Below, in pieces: positions 27,417 through 35,612 of a stretch of 64,000 nt of DNA. The translations under genes and the position numbers were made by a program. The stretch's first letter is position 1. Each line of letters opens with the position of its first letter. The notes under the pieces are model-generated. The model saw only the letters and a program-made list of their open reading frames with translations, searched no databases and had not been told where the DNA came from. Source of the DNA: Azospirillum sp. (GTDB taxonomy: Bacteria; Pseudomonadota; Alphaproteobacteria; Azospirillales; Azospirillaceae); NCBI GenBank assembly GCA_016124535.1, contig WGNK01000002.1:184571-248570 (forward strand), given 5' to 3'.

Positions 27417-28301
27417 ATGAACCGCGGCACGCCGAGAATACCCCAAACCGGGATCCGCCAGGATTGGCCGCCGCTGCAGTGGCGCCATCACCGGTTCGGT
27501 CTGCCGCCCGAGCGTTGGGCGGCCCTGTCCGGGCAGGTATTCTGGATCACCGGCGCCGGAACCGGCTATGGCCGGGCGATGGCGCTTTGCCTGGCCGCAG
27601 CCGGCGGCAAGGTGGCGATTTCCGGCCGCCGCGCCGAGAAATTGCAGGAGACCCTGAGCCTGCTGCAGGACTTCGCACCCGGCGCCTCGGCCATCGCCGT
27701 GCCCGGCGACGTCACCGATCCGGCGGCGATGACGGCCGTGGTCGGGCAGATCGAGCAGTGCTTGGGTATGCCGGGTGGCCTGATCTGTGCCGCGGCCTTG
27801 CCCCAGGCCGACAAAGGCGGCCTCACCGCGATCGCGCCGGACGACCTGCGCCGCCTGCTGGACACCAACGTGCTGGGGCAATTGTTTCCGGCGCGCGCGC
27901 TCCTGGCGCGAGCGGCCCCGGCGCCCGTGGCCCTGGCAAGACCGGACCCAACCGACCGCCTGCGCGTGCTGTTTCTGACCTCCCAGGCCGGTTGGGCCGC
28001 CACGCCGGGCTTCGGTCCGTACAACCTGTCCAAGGCAGCGCTCAATAGCCTGGCGATGTCGCTGGCGGCGGAAATCGCCGCCGCCAGGCCGGGCGCCGAC
28101 ATCCAGATCAACACCTTGTCTCCGGGCGAAGCCGGTACCGAGATGAACGCGCAGTCCACCGCCAGCCCCTTCGCCATCGCGAGCCTGGTGCTGGCCTTGA
28201 TCAGTCACCCGCCGGGCGGTCCGACCGGACGTTTTTTCCACCGGGACGGTCAGCACTGGGGGTTCGGCTACCAGGATCCCTGGGAAGCGCCCCTGCTATG
28301 A
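27417..28301 (+). CDS. Short-chain dehydrogenase/reductase
   Basis: 294-residue NAD(P)-dependent oxidoreductase. The cofactor motif is TGAGTGYGRAMAL, the active-site motif is YNLSKAALNSLAMSLA, and the catalytic Ser lies in LFLTSQAG. NAAG is replaced by CAAALP. The ATG at 27417 is preferred over a TTG at 27369 that overlaps the radical SAM stop. It sits between the radical SAM gene and a glycosyltransferase, so it may act on a nucleotide sugar or on a radical SAM product; the sequence alone does not say. Confidence 0.8.
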   Translation: MNRGTPRIPQTGIRQDWPPLQWRHHRFGLPPERWAALSGQVFWITGAGTGYGRAMALCLAAAGGKVAISGRRAEKLQETLSLLQDFAPGASAIAVPGDVTDPAAMTAVVGQIEQCLGMPGGLICAAALPQADKGGLTAIAPDDLRRLLDTNVLGQLFPARALLARAAPAPVALARPDPTDRLRVLFLTSQAGWAATPGFGPYNLSKAALNSLAMSLAAEIAAARPGADIQINTLSPGEAGTEMNAQSTASPFAIASLVLALISHPPGGPTGRFFHRDGQHWGFGYQDPWEAPLL

Positions 28302-28346
28302 GCACCGCCGCCATCCGCCCCGCTGCTACGACTATGGAAGCATACC

Positions 28347-30011
28347 ATGCGATTCATTAAGCATAGCGACCGCACGAAAGCCAAGGTCAGTCTGGTCCTG
28401 CTCGACTGGAGCGTGCGGGAAAGCTTGCATATTTTCCACTATCTCGCGGAGCAGACGGTTCGCCGCGACGACTTTGAAGTCGTGATCATCGAATTTTATG
28501 ACACGGTGTCCGAAAATATCAGGAAGTATCAGGATCAGGTCGACAGCTGGGTCGTCCTGGACATGCCGCGCACCTGCTACTACCACAAGCACTTCATGTA
28601 TAATGTTGGCATAACCGTTGCCAACGGCGAAATTATCATGATCGGCGACTCCGATGCAATGGTGAAATCAAGCTTCATCGAATCAATTATTGGCAATTTT
28701 ACCGCTGACCCGGCAATCGTCTACCACATGGATCAATTCCGCAACATGCGTCGGGACTTTTATCCCTTCAACTTTCCCTCCTTCGCAGCGGTGCTGGGCG
28801 ATGGATGCTTCAATAACGCCGGCGGCGTCACCACCGGCGTGCTGGAGCAGGAGGACCCGATTCATGCCCGCAACTACGGTGCGTGCATGTGCGCGTGGCG
28901 CAAAGACCTGATCGCGATCGGCGGCGCCGATATGCACATCACCTATCTGGGGCATATTTGCGGTCCTTACGACTTGACCTTCCGCTTGATCAATTTCGGT
29001 CGGCGGGAAGTCTGGGATATGAAGGAGTTTCTCTACCACACGTGGCATCCAGGCCAGGCCGGCGCCGATAACTACATGGGTCCCCATGACGGTCGCCACA
29101 TGTCGACCACCGCGTTGGAGGCGTTGTCTTCGGGACGGGTGGCACCGCTGTTGGAAAATCCGGCGATCCGTGCCCTGCGGGAGGGCAAGAGCCGCGACCA
29201 GGCCCTGGCCGAAATCTGCCCCGATCACTACCTCGCGGACTGGGATATCGAGGCGATCCGAACCGGCGCCAGCCATAAACGTTGGGATAACTACAAGCGC
29301 CCGATGGGGACCTATAAGGGATTTCGCATGGTCGCCGAGGTGGATCGCGTCTTCGCGTTCCCGCTGACCGAGCGGGATACCGAAACGCGGCCCGGCCAGG
29401 GCTACCAGGCACCGATCGAGGGCTACGAGATCGGCGAAGTGCGAGACAAGATCGATGCCGCGACGCCCCGGTCGCTGAACGCATTGGTCGGGGTCAGCCT
29501 GGCCTGGAGTCTTTGCCGCCGGGCCCTGGCCAGCCTGGTGTTTCGCGCCGGTGCCATGCCCCTGCCGTTGCCCCGCCCCCTCAAGATCGCCGCCGCGGTG
29601 CCTCTGGCACCATTTGGGCTGCTCGCCCTGCTGCTGTTCCGCTACCGCCGCCTCGCCGACAAGTTCGGCGCGGTCGTCACCTCGCTTTCGACCCACGACG
29701 CCAACCAGAATGTGCTGGCGGCGACCTTGTACAATCTCGGAAAATGGGGTGGACTCGCGCACGACAGCCAAGCCGTCCTGGTGGTCTCCCAGGATGGCAC
29801 CCGTAACTACCTGCTCCTCCTGCAGAAGCTCAAGCTGATCCCGCCGCTGCGGGTGGAGGTCGCCCCGTCGTCGGCGCAGTTCGGCACGGTGATCGCCGCT
29901 CTGGAGCAAGACGCCTCGGTCAGGCGGTTGCTGCTGCCCGCCGACCTGCACGCGCGCTACCACGCCGCCGTGGCGGACTCCAAGGTCGGCAAGCACTGCT
30001 TGGTGTTGTGA
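28347..30011 (+). CDS. GT2-like glycosyltransferase with extra C-terminal domain
   Basis: 554 residues. The N-terminal GT-A fold starts KVSLVLLDWSVRESLHIFHYL and has the metal-binding acidic motif in IMIGDSDAMV (about residues 90-100). GGADMHITYLGHICGPYDLT resembles the acceptor region of family 2 enzymes. After about residue 370 there is a hydrophobic stretch (PLPRPLKIAAAVPLAPFGLLALLLF) that could anchor the protein to the membrane. The last 110 residues (VVTSLSTHDANQNVLAATLYNL, QAVLVVSQDGTRNYLLLLQKL) form a separate domain that I do not recognise. It probably builds the glycan exported by the Wzm/Wzt pair encoded just beyond. Confidence 0.7.
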   Translation: MRFIKHSDRTKAKVSLVLLDWSVRESLHIFHYLAEQTVRRDDFEVVIIEFYDTVSENIRKYQDQVDSWVVLDMPRTCYYHKHFMYNVGITVANGEIIMIGDSDAMVKSSFIESIIGNFTADPAIVYHMDQFRNMRRDFYPFNFPSFAAVLGDGCFNNAGGVTTGVLEQEDPIHARNYGACMCAWRKDLIAIGGADMHITYLGHICGPYDLTFRLINFGRREVWDMKEFLYHTWHPGQAGADNYMGPHDGRHMSTTALEALSSGRVAPLLENPAIRALREGKSRDQALAEICPDHYLADWDIEAIRTGASHKRWDNYKRPMGTYKGFRMVAEVDRVFAFPLTERDTETRPGQGYQAPIEGYEIGEVRDKIDAATPRSLNALVGVSLAWSLCRRALASLVFRAGAMPLPLPRPLKIAAAVPLAPFGLLALLLFRYRRLADKFGAVVTSLSTHDANQNVLAATLYNLGKWGGLAHDSQAVLVVSQDGTRNYLLLLQKLKLIPPLRVEVAPSSAQFGTVIAALEQDASVRRLLLPADLHARYHAAVADSKVGKHCLVL

Positions 30012-30050
30012 CGCCGCGAGCGCGCCACACCCCAACCAACCCCCGTATCG

Positions 30051-30521
30051 TCAGTCCGCGGCGCGATTCGCCCCGGCCCGAGGCGACGGGAGCGCCGCAG
30101 CACCGCGCAACCCTTCGATGGCGGCGATGATTTCCACCGCGTCCCAGTCGCACAGCGCATCGGCCAGGGTCCGGGTGTCCCGGCACGGGTCGGCCTTGTT
30201 GGCGAAAGCGGGCACGGCGATCACCGGCTTGCCGTGGCGTCTGGCATAGTCCAGTTCTATGTCCAGCCACTTGCGGCTGCTCGGTATTGCATAGACCCCG
30301 GACAACAGGATCACCGCCGTCACCGGTATCACCTGCTTTTCCAAAATCTCGCGGATTGTCCGGCCGCCCAGATCGGTGTTGGGGTCAAGGGCTGGATCAT
30401 ACCAAGGCAAGCTGAAGTTGCGCCATGTGATATCCTTGGCGGAATCCAGCAGGTCCGCCATCGCGATCCAGTCCACATGATTGCGCCACGCGTGAGTGAT
30501 GAAGATATCATATGTTTTCAT
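30051..30521 (-). CDS. TIR-like (ThsB/DUF1863 type) protein, orphan
   Basis: 156 residues, mostly one TIR-like fold: YDIFITHAWR at the start, a WRNFSLPWYDPALDP loop, ILEKQVIPVTAVILLSGVYA, then KWLDIELDYARRHGKPVIAV. Glu89 in WLDIEL is at the position expected for a catalytic glutamate of NAD-consuming TIR enzymes. The pattern is closest to the ThsB sensor subunit of Thoeris anti-phage systems. No ThsA (SIR2 or membrane effector) is near. It lies between the glycosyltransferase and wzt, on the same strand as wzt, 63 bases beyond the wzt stop. The ATG at 30521 starts the domain directly; one at 30569 would add a Lys-rich tail. Confidence 0.75.
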   Translation of the reverse strand: MKTYDIFITHAWRNHVDWIAMADLLDSAKDITWRNFSLPWYDPALDPNTDLGGRTIREILEKQVIPVTAVILLSGVYAIPSSRKWLDIELDYARRHGKPVIAVPAFANKADPCRDTRTLADALCDWDAVEIIAAIEGLRGAAALPSPRAGANRAAD

Positions 30522-30584
30522 GCGCCCTGCTTTCTGCTTTTTTTTCCGAGACGTTCCACTGATCTTCACTTCGATGGTTCGATA

Positions 30585-31934
30585 TCAAGCAGCCGGGATC
30601 GATGGCACCGCTGAAATTCGGACAAAGGTCGTCGGCGTATCGATGAAACCGGTGCAACGATGGGCGCCGTGCACCGCCAAATGGATCACCGCGCGTCGGA
30701 CGTCCAGAAAGGTCCATTCTCGCAGATCGGCGTTGATGCCGAGATTGACGAAGTAGTCGCCAGCGTTGAGGTTGAGGCGGAAATTTATGGCGTAAAGACA
30801 GCACTCGCCGGCTTGCGCCGCCGGCAGGGTCACATTATAAAGCAAAGTATTGGAGCCACTGATCAGCAACCCCTCACGGGAGGTGACCGCCCAACCGAGA
30901 TGCGGCCGGTGCTGCGCGTCGCGATAGGTCACCTTGAGATAGAAGGTCAGGCTCTCGGTGCCCGACAGGGCCGTGAAATCGAACCGGCCGTCGGCGGCGA
31001 CCAGAATGTCGTTCAACTGGGCCATCCCGTTGGTCAGCCGGCGTTCTTCCTTGTTGTAGTAGGGTTGGTCCGGCAGCAGTGGCCGGGGGCTTGCAGCGAA
31101 CGCCCGCAACGCCTCGGGTGGGGCCTCGACCGCGGGATCGAAAGCCGGGGTCGGGGCAACCGACGGAAGTCCCGCTTCGGTCGCCGCGGGCGCCCTGCTT
31201 CCGGCGCCGTATACGATGGCGTGATAGGCATCGACCACCCGTTGAGCCTCGCCCTGGCACGCCAGCCGCCCACCGTCAAGCAGGATGGCTGACTGGCAGA
31301 GCCTGAGCACCTGATCGGTGCTGTGGCTGACGAACAGGATCGTCGTGCCGCTTTGCTGCATCTGGCGGATGCGATGAAAGCATTTTTCCTGAAAGCGGGC
31401 ATCGCCCACACTCAAGATTTCATCGATGATCAGCACGTCCGGGTCGGAGCGTATCGCGGCCGCAAAGGCCAGGCGTGCGAACATGCCGCTGGAATAAATT
31501 TTCACCGGCAGATCAAAAAAACCACCGATGTCGGCGAAGGCCTCGATCTCCGGAATCCGGCTGCGCATCTCTTCGGCACCAACGCCGTGGATCGCGCCGT
31601 AGAGCATGACGTTTTCCCGTCCGGTCATCGTCGGATCGAAGCCGGTGCCCAATTCCAGCAAAGCGACGATGCGCCCCCGTACCGAGACCTCGCCACGGGT
31701 CGGCGGCATGGTGCCGCTCAGAATCCCCAGCAGCGTCGACTTGCCCGAACCGTTTTGTCCCAGGATACCGATGGTATGGCCGGGCGGCACCGTGAAGCTG
31801 AGGTCACTCAGCGCCAGGAATTCACGGTGAAACTGCTTGCCCATCGGATGGACGGCTTCCTTCAGCCGTTCGCCGGGGCTCGCGTACAGCTTGTAGGCCT
31901 TGCACAAGCCGCGGACGGCGACGGCGGCGGTCAT
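30585..31934 (-). CDS. wzt: Polysaccharide ABC exporter ATPase (Wzt-like)
   Basis: 449 residues. The ATPase has Walker A GQNGSGKST (residues 59-67), the signature YSSGMFARLAFA and Walker B VLIIDEILSVGD. A linker around residues 245-290 (Ala/Pro-rich) leads to a C-terminal beta-sandwich of about 150 residues (FDFTALSGTESLTFYLKVTY, GDYFVNLGINADL), the Wzt_C carbohydrate-binding type that selects the glycan for export. It starts 4 bases after the wzm stop, so they are co-transcribed. Confidence 0.88.
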   Translation of the reverse strand: MTAAVAVRGLCKAYKLYASPGERLKEAVHPMGKQFHREFLALSDLSFTVPPGHTIGILGQNGSGKSTLLGILSGTMPPTRGEVSVRGRIVALLELGTGFDPTMTGRENVMLYGAIHGVGAEEMRSRIPEIEAFADIGGFFDLPVKIYSSGMFARLAFAAAIRSDPDVLIIDEILSVGDARFQEKCFHRIRQMQQSGTTILFVSHSTDQVLRLCQSAILLDGGRLACQGEAQRVVDAYHAIVYGAGSRAPAATEAGLPSVAPTPAFDPAVEAPPEALRAFAASPRPLLPDQPYYNKEERRLTNGMAQLNDILVAADGRFDFTALSGTESLTFYLKVTYRDAQHRPHLGWAVTSREGLLISGSNTLLYNVTLPAAQAGECCLYAINFRLNLNAGDYFVNLGINADLREWTFLDVRRAVIHLAVHGAHRCTGFIDTPTTFVRISAVPSIPAA

Positions 31935-31938
31935 GCGC

Positions 31939-32727
31939 TCAAATCGCCTCGGCGAAGCCCGGTTTCAGCCGGCGGAACAGGGCGGCCCCCACCCCCAGCA
32001 GCACCAGCGCCTCGCCCCAGAAGATCAGCCCGGCGATCGGCTGTGCCGCCGGCCAGACGCCGTGAAGCAGGCAATCGCGATAGCCCTGAGCCACGTAGCT
32101 CAGGGGATTGAGTGCCATCCAGACGCCGAATTCCGGCGGAAGCAATGACGGCGGCCAAACCACCGGGGTCAACCAGAACCAGAACCCGAGCAAAACGGTC
32201 ACGATCTGGCCGACGTCCCGGAAAAGCACCTGCAGCCCGGCAACCAGCCAGCCCAACCCCAATGCCAGGGTCGCGACGGCAACGAAGTAATAGACGGTAC
32301 CCAGGATGGTAACGCCGAAGGGGACCCGATATACCGCCATCACCACCAGGGTGATCGCCACGACCACCACGTGAATGACGGCGGCGGATAAGACGTGAGC
32401 CAGCGGCAGCAACTCGGTCGGGAATACTATTTTCTTAACCAGATGCGGGTTTGCCACCACGGAACCGATGCTCCCGGTCACCGCGTCGTTGAAGAACAGC
32501 CAGGGCGCCAGCCCGGTGACGAAAAACAGAATGAAGGGTTCGCCGGCGGGGCCACGCGCCTTGAAGCCGACCGAGAAGACCAGCCAATAGATCGCAACCA
32601 TCGCGACCGGTTGGGCGAAGCACCACAGGACACCGCCCGCCGTCCCGACATGGCGGCTGCGCAGGATTTGCCGCGTCAAGGCGATGACGAGTTCACGTTG
32701 CGCAATCTCCTGGCGCAGGACCGACAA
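31939..32727 (-). CDS. wzm: Polysaccharide ABC exporter permease (Wzm-like)
   Basis: 262-residue ABC-2 type permease with about six membrane helices. Typical features are LRSRHVGTAGGVLWCFAQP near the N-terminus, VFPTELLPLAHVLSA and the re-entrant/last segments FWLTPVVW and LNPLSYVAQGYRDCLLHG. It pairs with the Wzt-like ATPase to export a lipid-linked glycan across the inner membrane. The start is a TTG at 32727. The frame stays open upstream for about 60 codons with no ATG, GTG or TTG, through a 15-bp tandem repeat that would encode HNQDS units, so a longer form cannot be fully excluded. Confidence 0.88.
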   Translation of the reverse strand: MSVLRQEIAQRELVIALTRQILRSRHVGTAGGVLWCFAQPVAMVAIYWLVFSVGFKARGPAGEPFILFFVTGLAPWLFFNDAVTGSIGSVVANPHLVKKIVFPTELLPLAHVLSAAVIHVVVVAITLVVMAVYRVPFGVTILGTVYYFVAVATLALGLGWLVAGLQVLFRDVGQIVTVLLGFWFWLTPVVWPPSLLPPEFGVWMALNPLSYVAQGYRDCLLHGVWPAAQPIAGLIFWGEALVLLGVGAALFRRLKPGFAEAI

Positions 32728-33030
32728 TGAGCTGCCCTCGTTCGGCTGGGAGATGAATTCGGCCCCGCCGTCTGCTTGCGGATCTTGGCTGTCGTACCCT
32801 TGGCGGTGCGAGTCCTGGTTGTGCGAGTCTTGATTGTGCGGGTCCCGCTCTCGCGGCCCCTGCGGCCGGAGGTTCAGCCGGACGGCAGTATCCGCGGTTT
32901 ATAGCGCCCCGGTGCGACCGGAGTCAAACTACCGGTCAGGGGGCCAGCGGTTCTCACTGCGGCCGCGGGTGAATGCACAAAAACCGGTGGCAATCAGGCG
33001 GTGGCTGGCGCGGCGCGGGCTGCGATGGCG
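32728..33030. other. Interval upstream of wzm
   Basis: This stretch of about 300 bases holds a 15-bp tandem repeat (listed separately) and should carry the promoter for wzm-wzt. The minus frame in phase with wzm is open up to a TAA near 32900. Nothing else was recognised. Confidence 0.4.
32806..32850. repeat. Three tandem 15-bp units upstream of wzm
   Basis: GTGCGAGTCCTGGTT, GTGCGAGTCTTGATT and GTGCGGGTCCCGCTC follow one another directly (32806, 32821, 32836). The first two differ at two positions; the third is more diverged. The unit is a multiple of three and lies in the open frame ahead of wzm. Confidence 0.75.
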
Positions 33031-33179
33031 GCGGTCTTGAACACACACCAACTCCAGGCGCGATCGCGGCACACCAGAAACGGCCGCCCCGGATCCGGCC
33101 GCGCCCGGCCCGCGATCACGCCGCGCAGAGCGCCGCCAGGTGCCGGATAAGCCGCCAGCACCTCCATGGACGCCGTCAT
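33031..33179 (-). pseudogene. 5' fragment of an acyl-CoA ligase gene
   Basis: The minus strand from an ATG at 33179 reads MTASMEVLAAYP, then LRGVIAGRARPDPGRPFL and WSWCVFKTA, which matches the first 50 residues of the intact ligase starting at 38434 (MTTSLEVLSSYP, LRGVIASRARPDPGRPFL). The two DNA stretches (33031-33179 and 38286-38434) have equal length and align without gaps. Beyond 33031 the similarity ends, so only the start of the gene survives. Confidence 0.85.
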
Positions 33180-33360
33180 TTGAGCCCCCTCCCTCTTAAG
33201 ATATCACTCAGCGAGAAAAACTAAAAAGATGCCATACCATCAATAGCTTGCTCAAATTCAAAACTTGATAATTTCTTTATTGAATTAGTTGAGTTAATAG
33301 TTATAAATTTCTTGCCGCTGTTGTTGCAAAGTTTGGGGTTTTATTTTCAGAGCCCGACGT
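33180..33360. other. AT-rich spacer between two gene relics
   Basis: Base composition drops sharply to AT-rich at about 33190-33350, unlike everything around it, between the ligase fragment and the LysR fragment. No inverted repeats or coding frame were recognised. It may be a leftover of the event that truncated both genes. Confidence 0.5.
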
Positions 33361-33675
33361 GGGCCTTCCGACCGGCAGTTTCAGACCGTCCAGGACGTGG
33401 CGCCGGTGCGGGCGAAACTGGCATTTGGATTGAGCAACGGCGACATGATGGGCAATACAGCGGTCGCCGGGCTGGGTATCGCCATGGTGCCGGCGTTCAG
33501 CGCCGGCCGCGCCATCGGTGACCGGCTTCCGGGCAATATCGACGTCGGCAACCAACCGGATTCGGAGTATATCTAAATGGACTATCCGGAGGCCTGCGAT
33601 TCGCCGACCAAACTCCGCGCGCTGGCCGAGCAACTGAAACAGACCTTCGGCGATCTGCCTTATTGGAAGCGGCAA
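33361..33675 (+). pseudogene. 3' fragment of a LysR-type regulator with an internal stop
   Basis: The frame reads FQTVQDVAPVRAKLAFGLSN, then MGNTAVAGLGIAMVPAFSAG, a TAA at 33574, and in the same frame DYPEACDSPTKLRALAEQLK followed by FGDLPYW. This is the end of a LysR substrate-binding domain (AGLGIAxxP and the terminal LRA...FG.xPYW pattern). The helix-turn-helix and first half are gone and one in-frame stop interrupts the rest. The frame runs on into the D-2-hydroxyacid dehydrogenase gene. Confidence 0.75.
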
Positions 33676-33711
33676 GCCCAGCCAGAAGCGGCCGCGTACC
33701 CAGGGGGAGCC

Positions 33712-34650
33712 ATGAAGGTCGCGATCCTTGATGACTACCAGAACCGCTCGCTGACCCTCGCCGATTGGTCCGCGGTCGCCCGTCGGGCCGAGATCACCGT
33801 CTTCAGCGACCATCTGGCCGCTCCGGACGCGGTCATCGAGCGCCTGCGCCCGTTTGGGGTGCTGTGCGTGATGCGGGAACGTACGCCCTTGCCGCGCGCC
33901 ATCCTTGAGCAATTACCGAGACTGAAGCTGATCGTCTCAACCGGGCGCCGAAATGCCTCGATCGATCTGACCGCCGCCGAGGAGCACGGCATCCGCGTCG
34001 CCCCGACCGGCTATAGCGCAACACCGACGATCGAGATGACTTGGGCGTTGATCCTGGCCAGCGCCCGCCACATCGCCGGCGAAAGCCACGCCGTTCGCCA
34101 GGGACGCTGGCAGTCCACGATCGGCCGCGAGCTCTCCGGGCGGGTGCTGGGCGTGCTCGGCCTGGGCAATATCGGCACTCCGGTCGCCCGTATCGGCCGC
34201 GCCTTCGGCATGTCGGTGGTCGCCTGGAGCCAGAACATGACGCCCGAGATTGCGACCGCCGCAGGCGCCACCCTGGTGAGTAAGCACGACCTGTTCAGTC
34301 GGGCCGATTGGCTGACCATCCATCTGGTACTCAGCCAACGTACCCGCGGGCTGGTCGGGGCCGCCGAGCTTGCCGAGATGCAGCCGACTGCCTGGCTGGT
34401 CAATACCTCGCGCGGTTCGATCGTCGACCAGGCGGCATTGATCGACGCCCTGACCACACGGCGGATCTGCGGCGCCGCGCTCGATGTCTTCGAGGTCGAA
34501 CCGTTGCCGGGCGAGCATCCCTTCCGGACCCTGGACAACGTGCTGGCGACCCCGCACATCGGGTATGTCGCGGAAGACCTTTATCGCACCTTCTACGGGG
34601 ACGCGGCGGCAACCATCGCCGCCTGGCTGGAAGCCCATCCAGAGTTCTGA
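33712..34650 (+). CDS. D-2-hydroxyacid dehydrogenase family protein
   Basis: 312-residue NAD(P)-dependent dehydrogenase of the phosphoglycerate dehydrogenase-like family. The cofactor site is GLGNIGTPVARIG (residues 150-162), the substrate Arg lies in VNTSRGSIVD, and the catalytic Glu/His pair is in FEVEPLP and ATPHIGYV. The ATG at 33712 (MKVAILDDYQN) follows GGGGGAG and gives the family's usual start; the open frame upstream belongs to the LysR relic. It points away from the ben/cat/pca operon end, and a role in aromatic catabolism is only a guess. Confidence 0.88.
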   Translation: MKVAILDDYQNRSLTLADWSAVARRAEITVFSDHLAAPDAVIERLRPFGVLCVMRERTPLPRAILEQLPRLKLIVSTGRRNASIDLTAAEEHGIRVAPTGYSATPTIEMTWALILASARHIAGESHAVRQGRWQSTIGRELSGRVLGVLGLGNIGTPVARIGRAFGMSVVAWSQNMTPEIATAAGATLVSKHDLFSRADWLTIHLVLSQRTRGLVGAAELAEMQPTAWLVNTSRGSIVDQAALIDALTTRRICGAALDVFEVEPLPGEHPFRTLDNVLATPHIGYVAEDLYRTFYGDAAATIAAWLEAHPEF

Positions 34651-34772
34651 GCGGGCTGGCGGTATCCAGCTGTCCGATCGCCGCCGCCGGGATCCGACGC
34701 TCCCGACCCTGCGATTGGTTATCGAAACTGCGCCCCCTCAGCGCTGGCGGTGCCTGAGGCGGATTTCGCACT

Positions 34773-35564
34773 TCAATCAGTGAAAAACTCCAGCATGGCG
34801 CTCGTGAATCGCTCAGCGTCCTCGATATTGGAGAGGTGCGCCGCGTTCAGCTCGAGGTATCTGGCGCCTTGGATCTGTGTCGCCAGGAAATGTCCGTCGT
34901 CGGGCGGCGTGGCTTGGTCGTGCGAGCCCGCAATGATCAGGGTCGGCAACCGGATCGCGGAGACGGCCGGCCGCTGATCCATGTCCCGGATGGCCGCGCA
35001 GCAGGCGATGTAGCCCTCGGCAGACGTCTCCAGCAAAGTCGCTGTCACCTGGCTGAGCGCAGCCGGGACGCCCTGCTGCCGGAACCCGGCGGTGAACCAG
35101 CGGGCCAGCACACCGTCGGCGATCGCCGCCATGCCTCCGCCGCGAACCGCCTCGATGCGTCTGTCCCACAGCTCCGCCGGCCCGATATAGGCCGCGGTGT
35201 TGCACAGCGCCAGGCGGGCGATGCGCTCCGGGGCGTGGACTCCCAGCCACTGGCCGACCATGCCGCCCATGGACAGACCGCAACAGTGCACGCGCCGAAG
35301 GTCGAGATGGTCCAGCAGGGCCATCAGGTCCGTGGCCAACAGTTCGATGGTATAGCGATCGGGCGTGGTCTGGGAGCCACCGTGACCGCGGCTGTCGTAG
35401 CGCAGCACCCTGAAGCGTTCGGCCAAGGCCGGCAGCTGCGGCTGCCACATGTCAAGATCGGTCCCCAAAGAGTTCGACAGGACGATGACCGGAGCGTCCT
35501 CCGGACCGTCAAAGCGATAGTGGAGGCGAGTGTGGTTCACATCGGCGTAAGGCATGATCAACAA
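34773..35564 (-). CDS. pcaD: 3-oxoadipate enol-lactonase PcaD
   Basis: 263-residue alpha/beta hydrolase. It hydrolyses the enol-lactone made by CatC to 3-oxoadipate. The nucleophile is Ser98 in GLSMGGMVGQ, the acid is in GSHDQATPP, and the histidine in AAHLSNIE. DSRGHGGS is the usual PcaD stretch. GGAG lies seven bases before the ATG at 35564. It is the last gene of the operon and starts 48 bases after pcaF. Confidence 0.9.
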   Translation of the reverse strand: MLIMPYADVNHTRLHYRFDGPEDAPVIVLSNSLGTDLDMWQPQLPALAERFRVLRYDSRGHGGSQTTPDRYTIELLATDLMALLDHLDLRRVHCCGLSMGGMVGQWLGVHAPERIARLALCNTAAYIGPAELWDRRIEAVRGGGMAAIADGVLARWFTAGFRQQGVPAALSQVTATLLETSAEGYIACCAAIRDMDQRPAVSAIRLPTLIIAGSHDQATPPDDGHFLATQIQGARYLELNAAHLSNIEDAERFTSAMLEFFTD

Positions 35565-35612
35565 CTCCAGTCGGCGTCGCCCTTGGGCGGGTGGCGGATA
35601 AAGGCGGGGCCG

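Noticed and set aside
32806..32850. Short regular repeats considered as a CRISPR array
   Set aside because: Units are 15 bp, contiguous and without spacers; no cas genes are present in the window.
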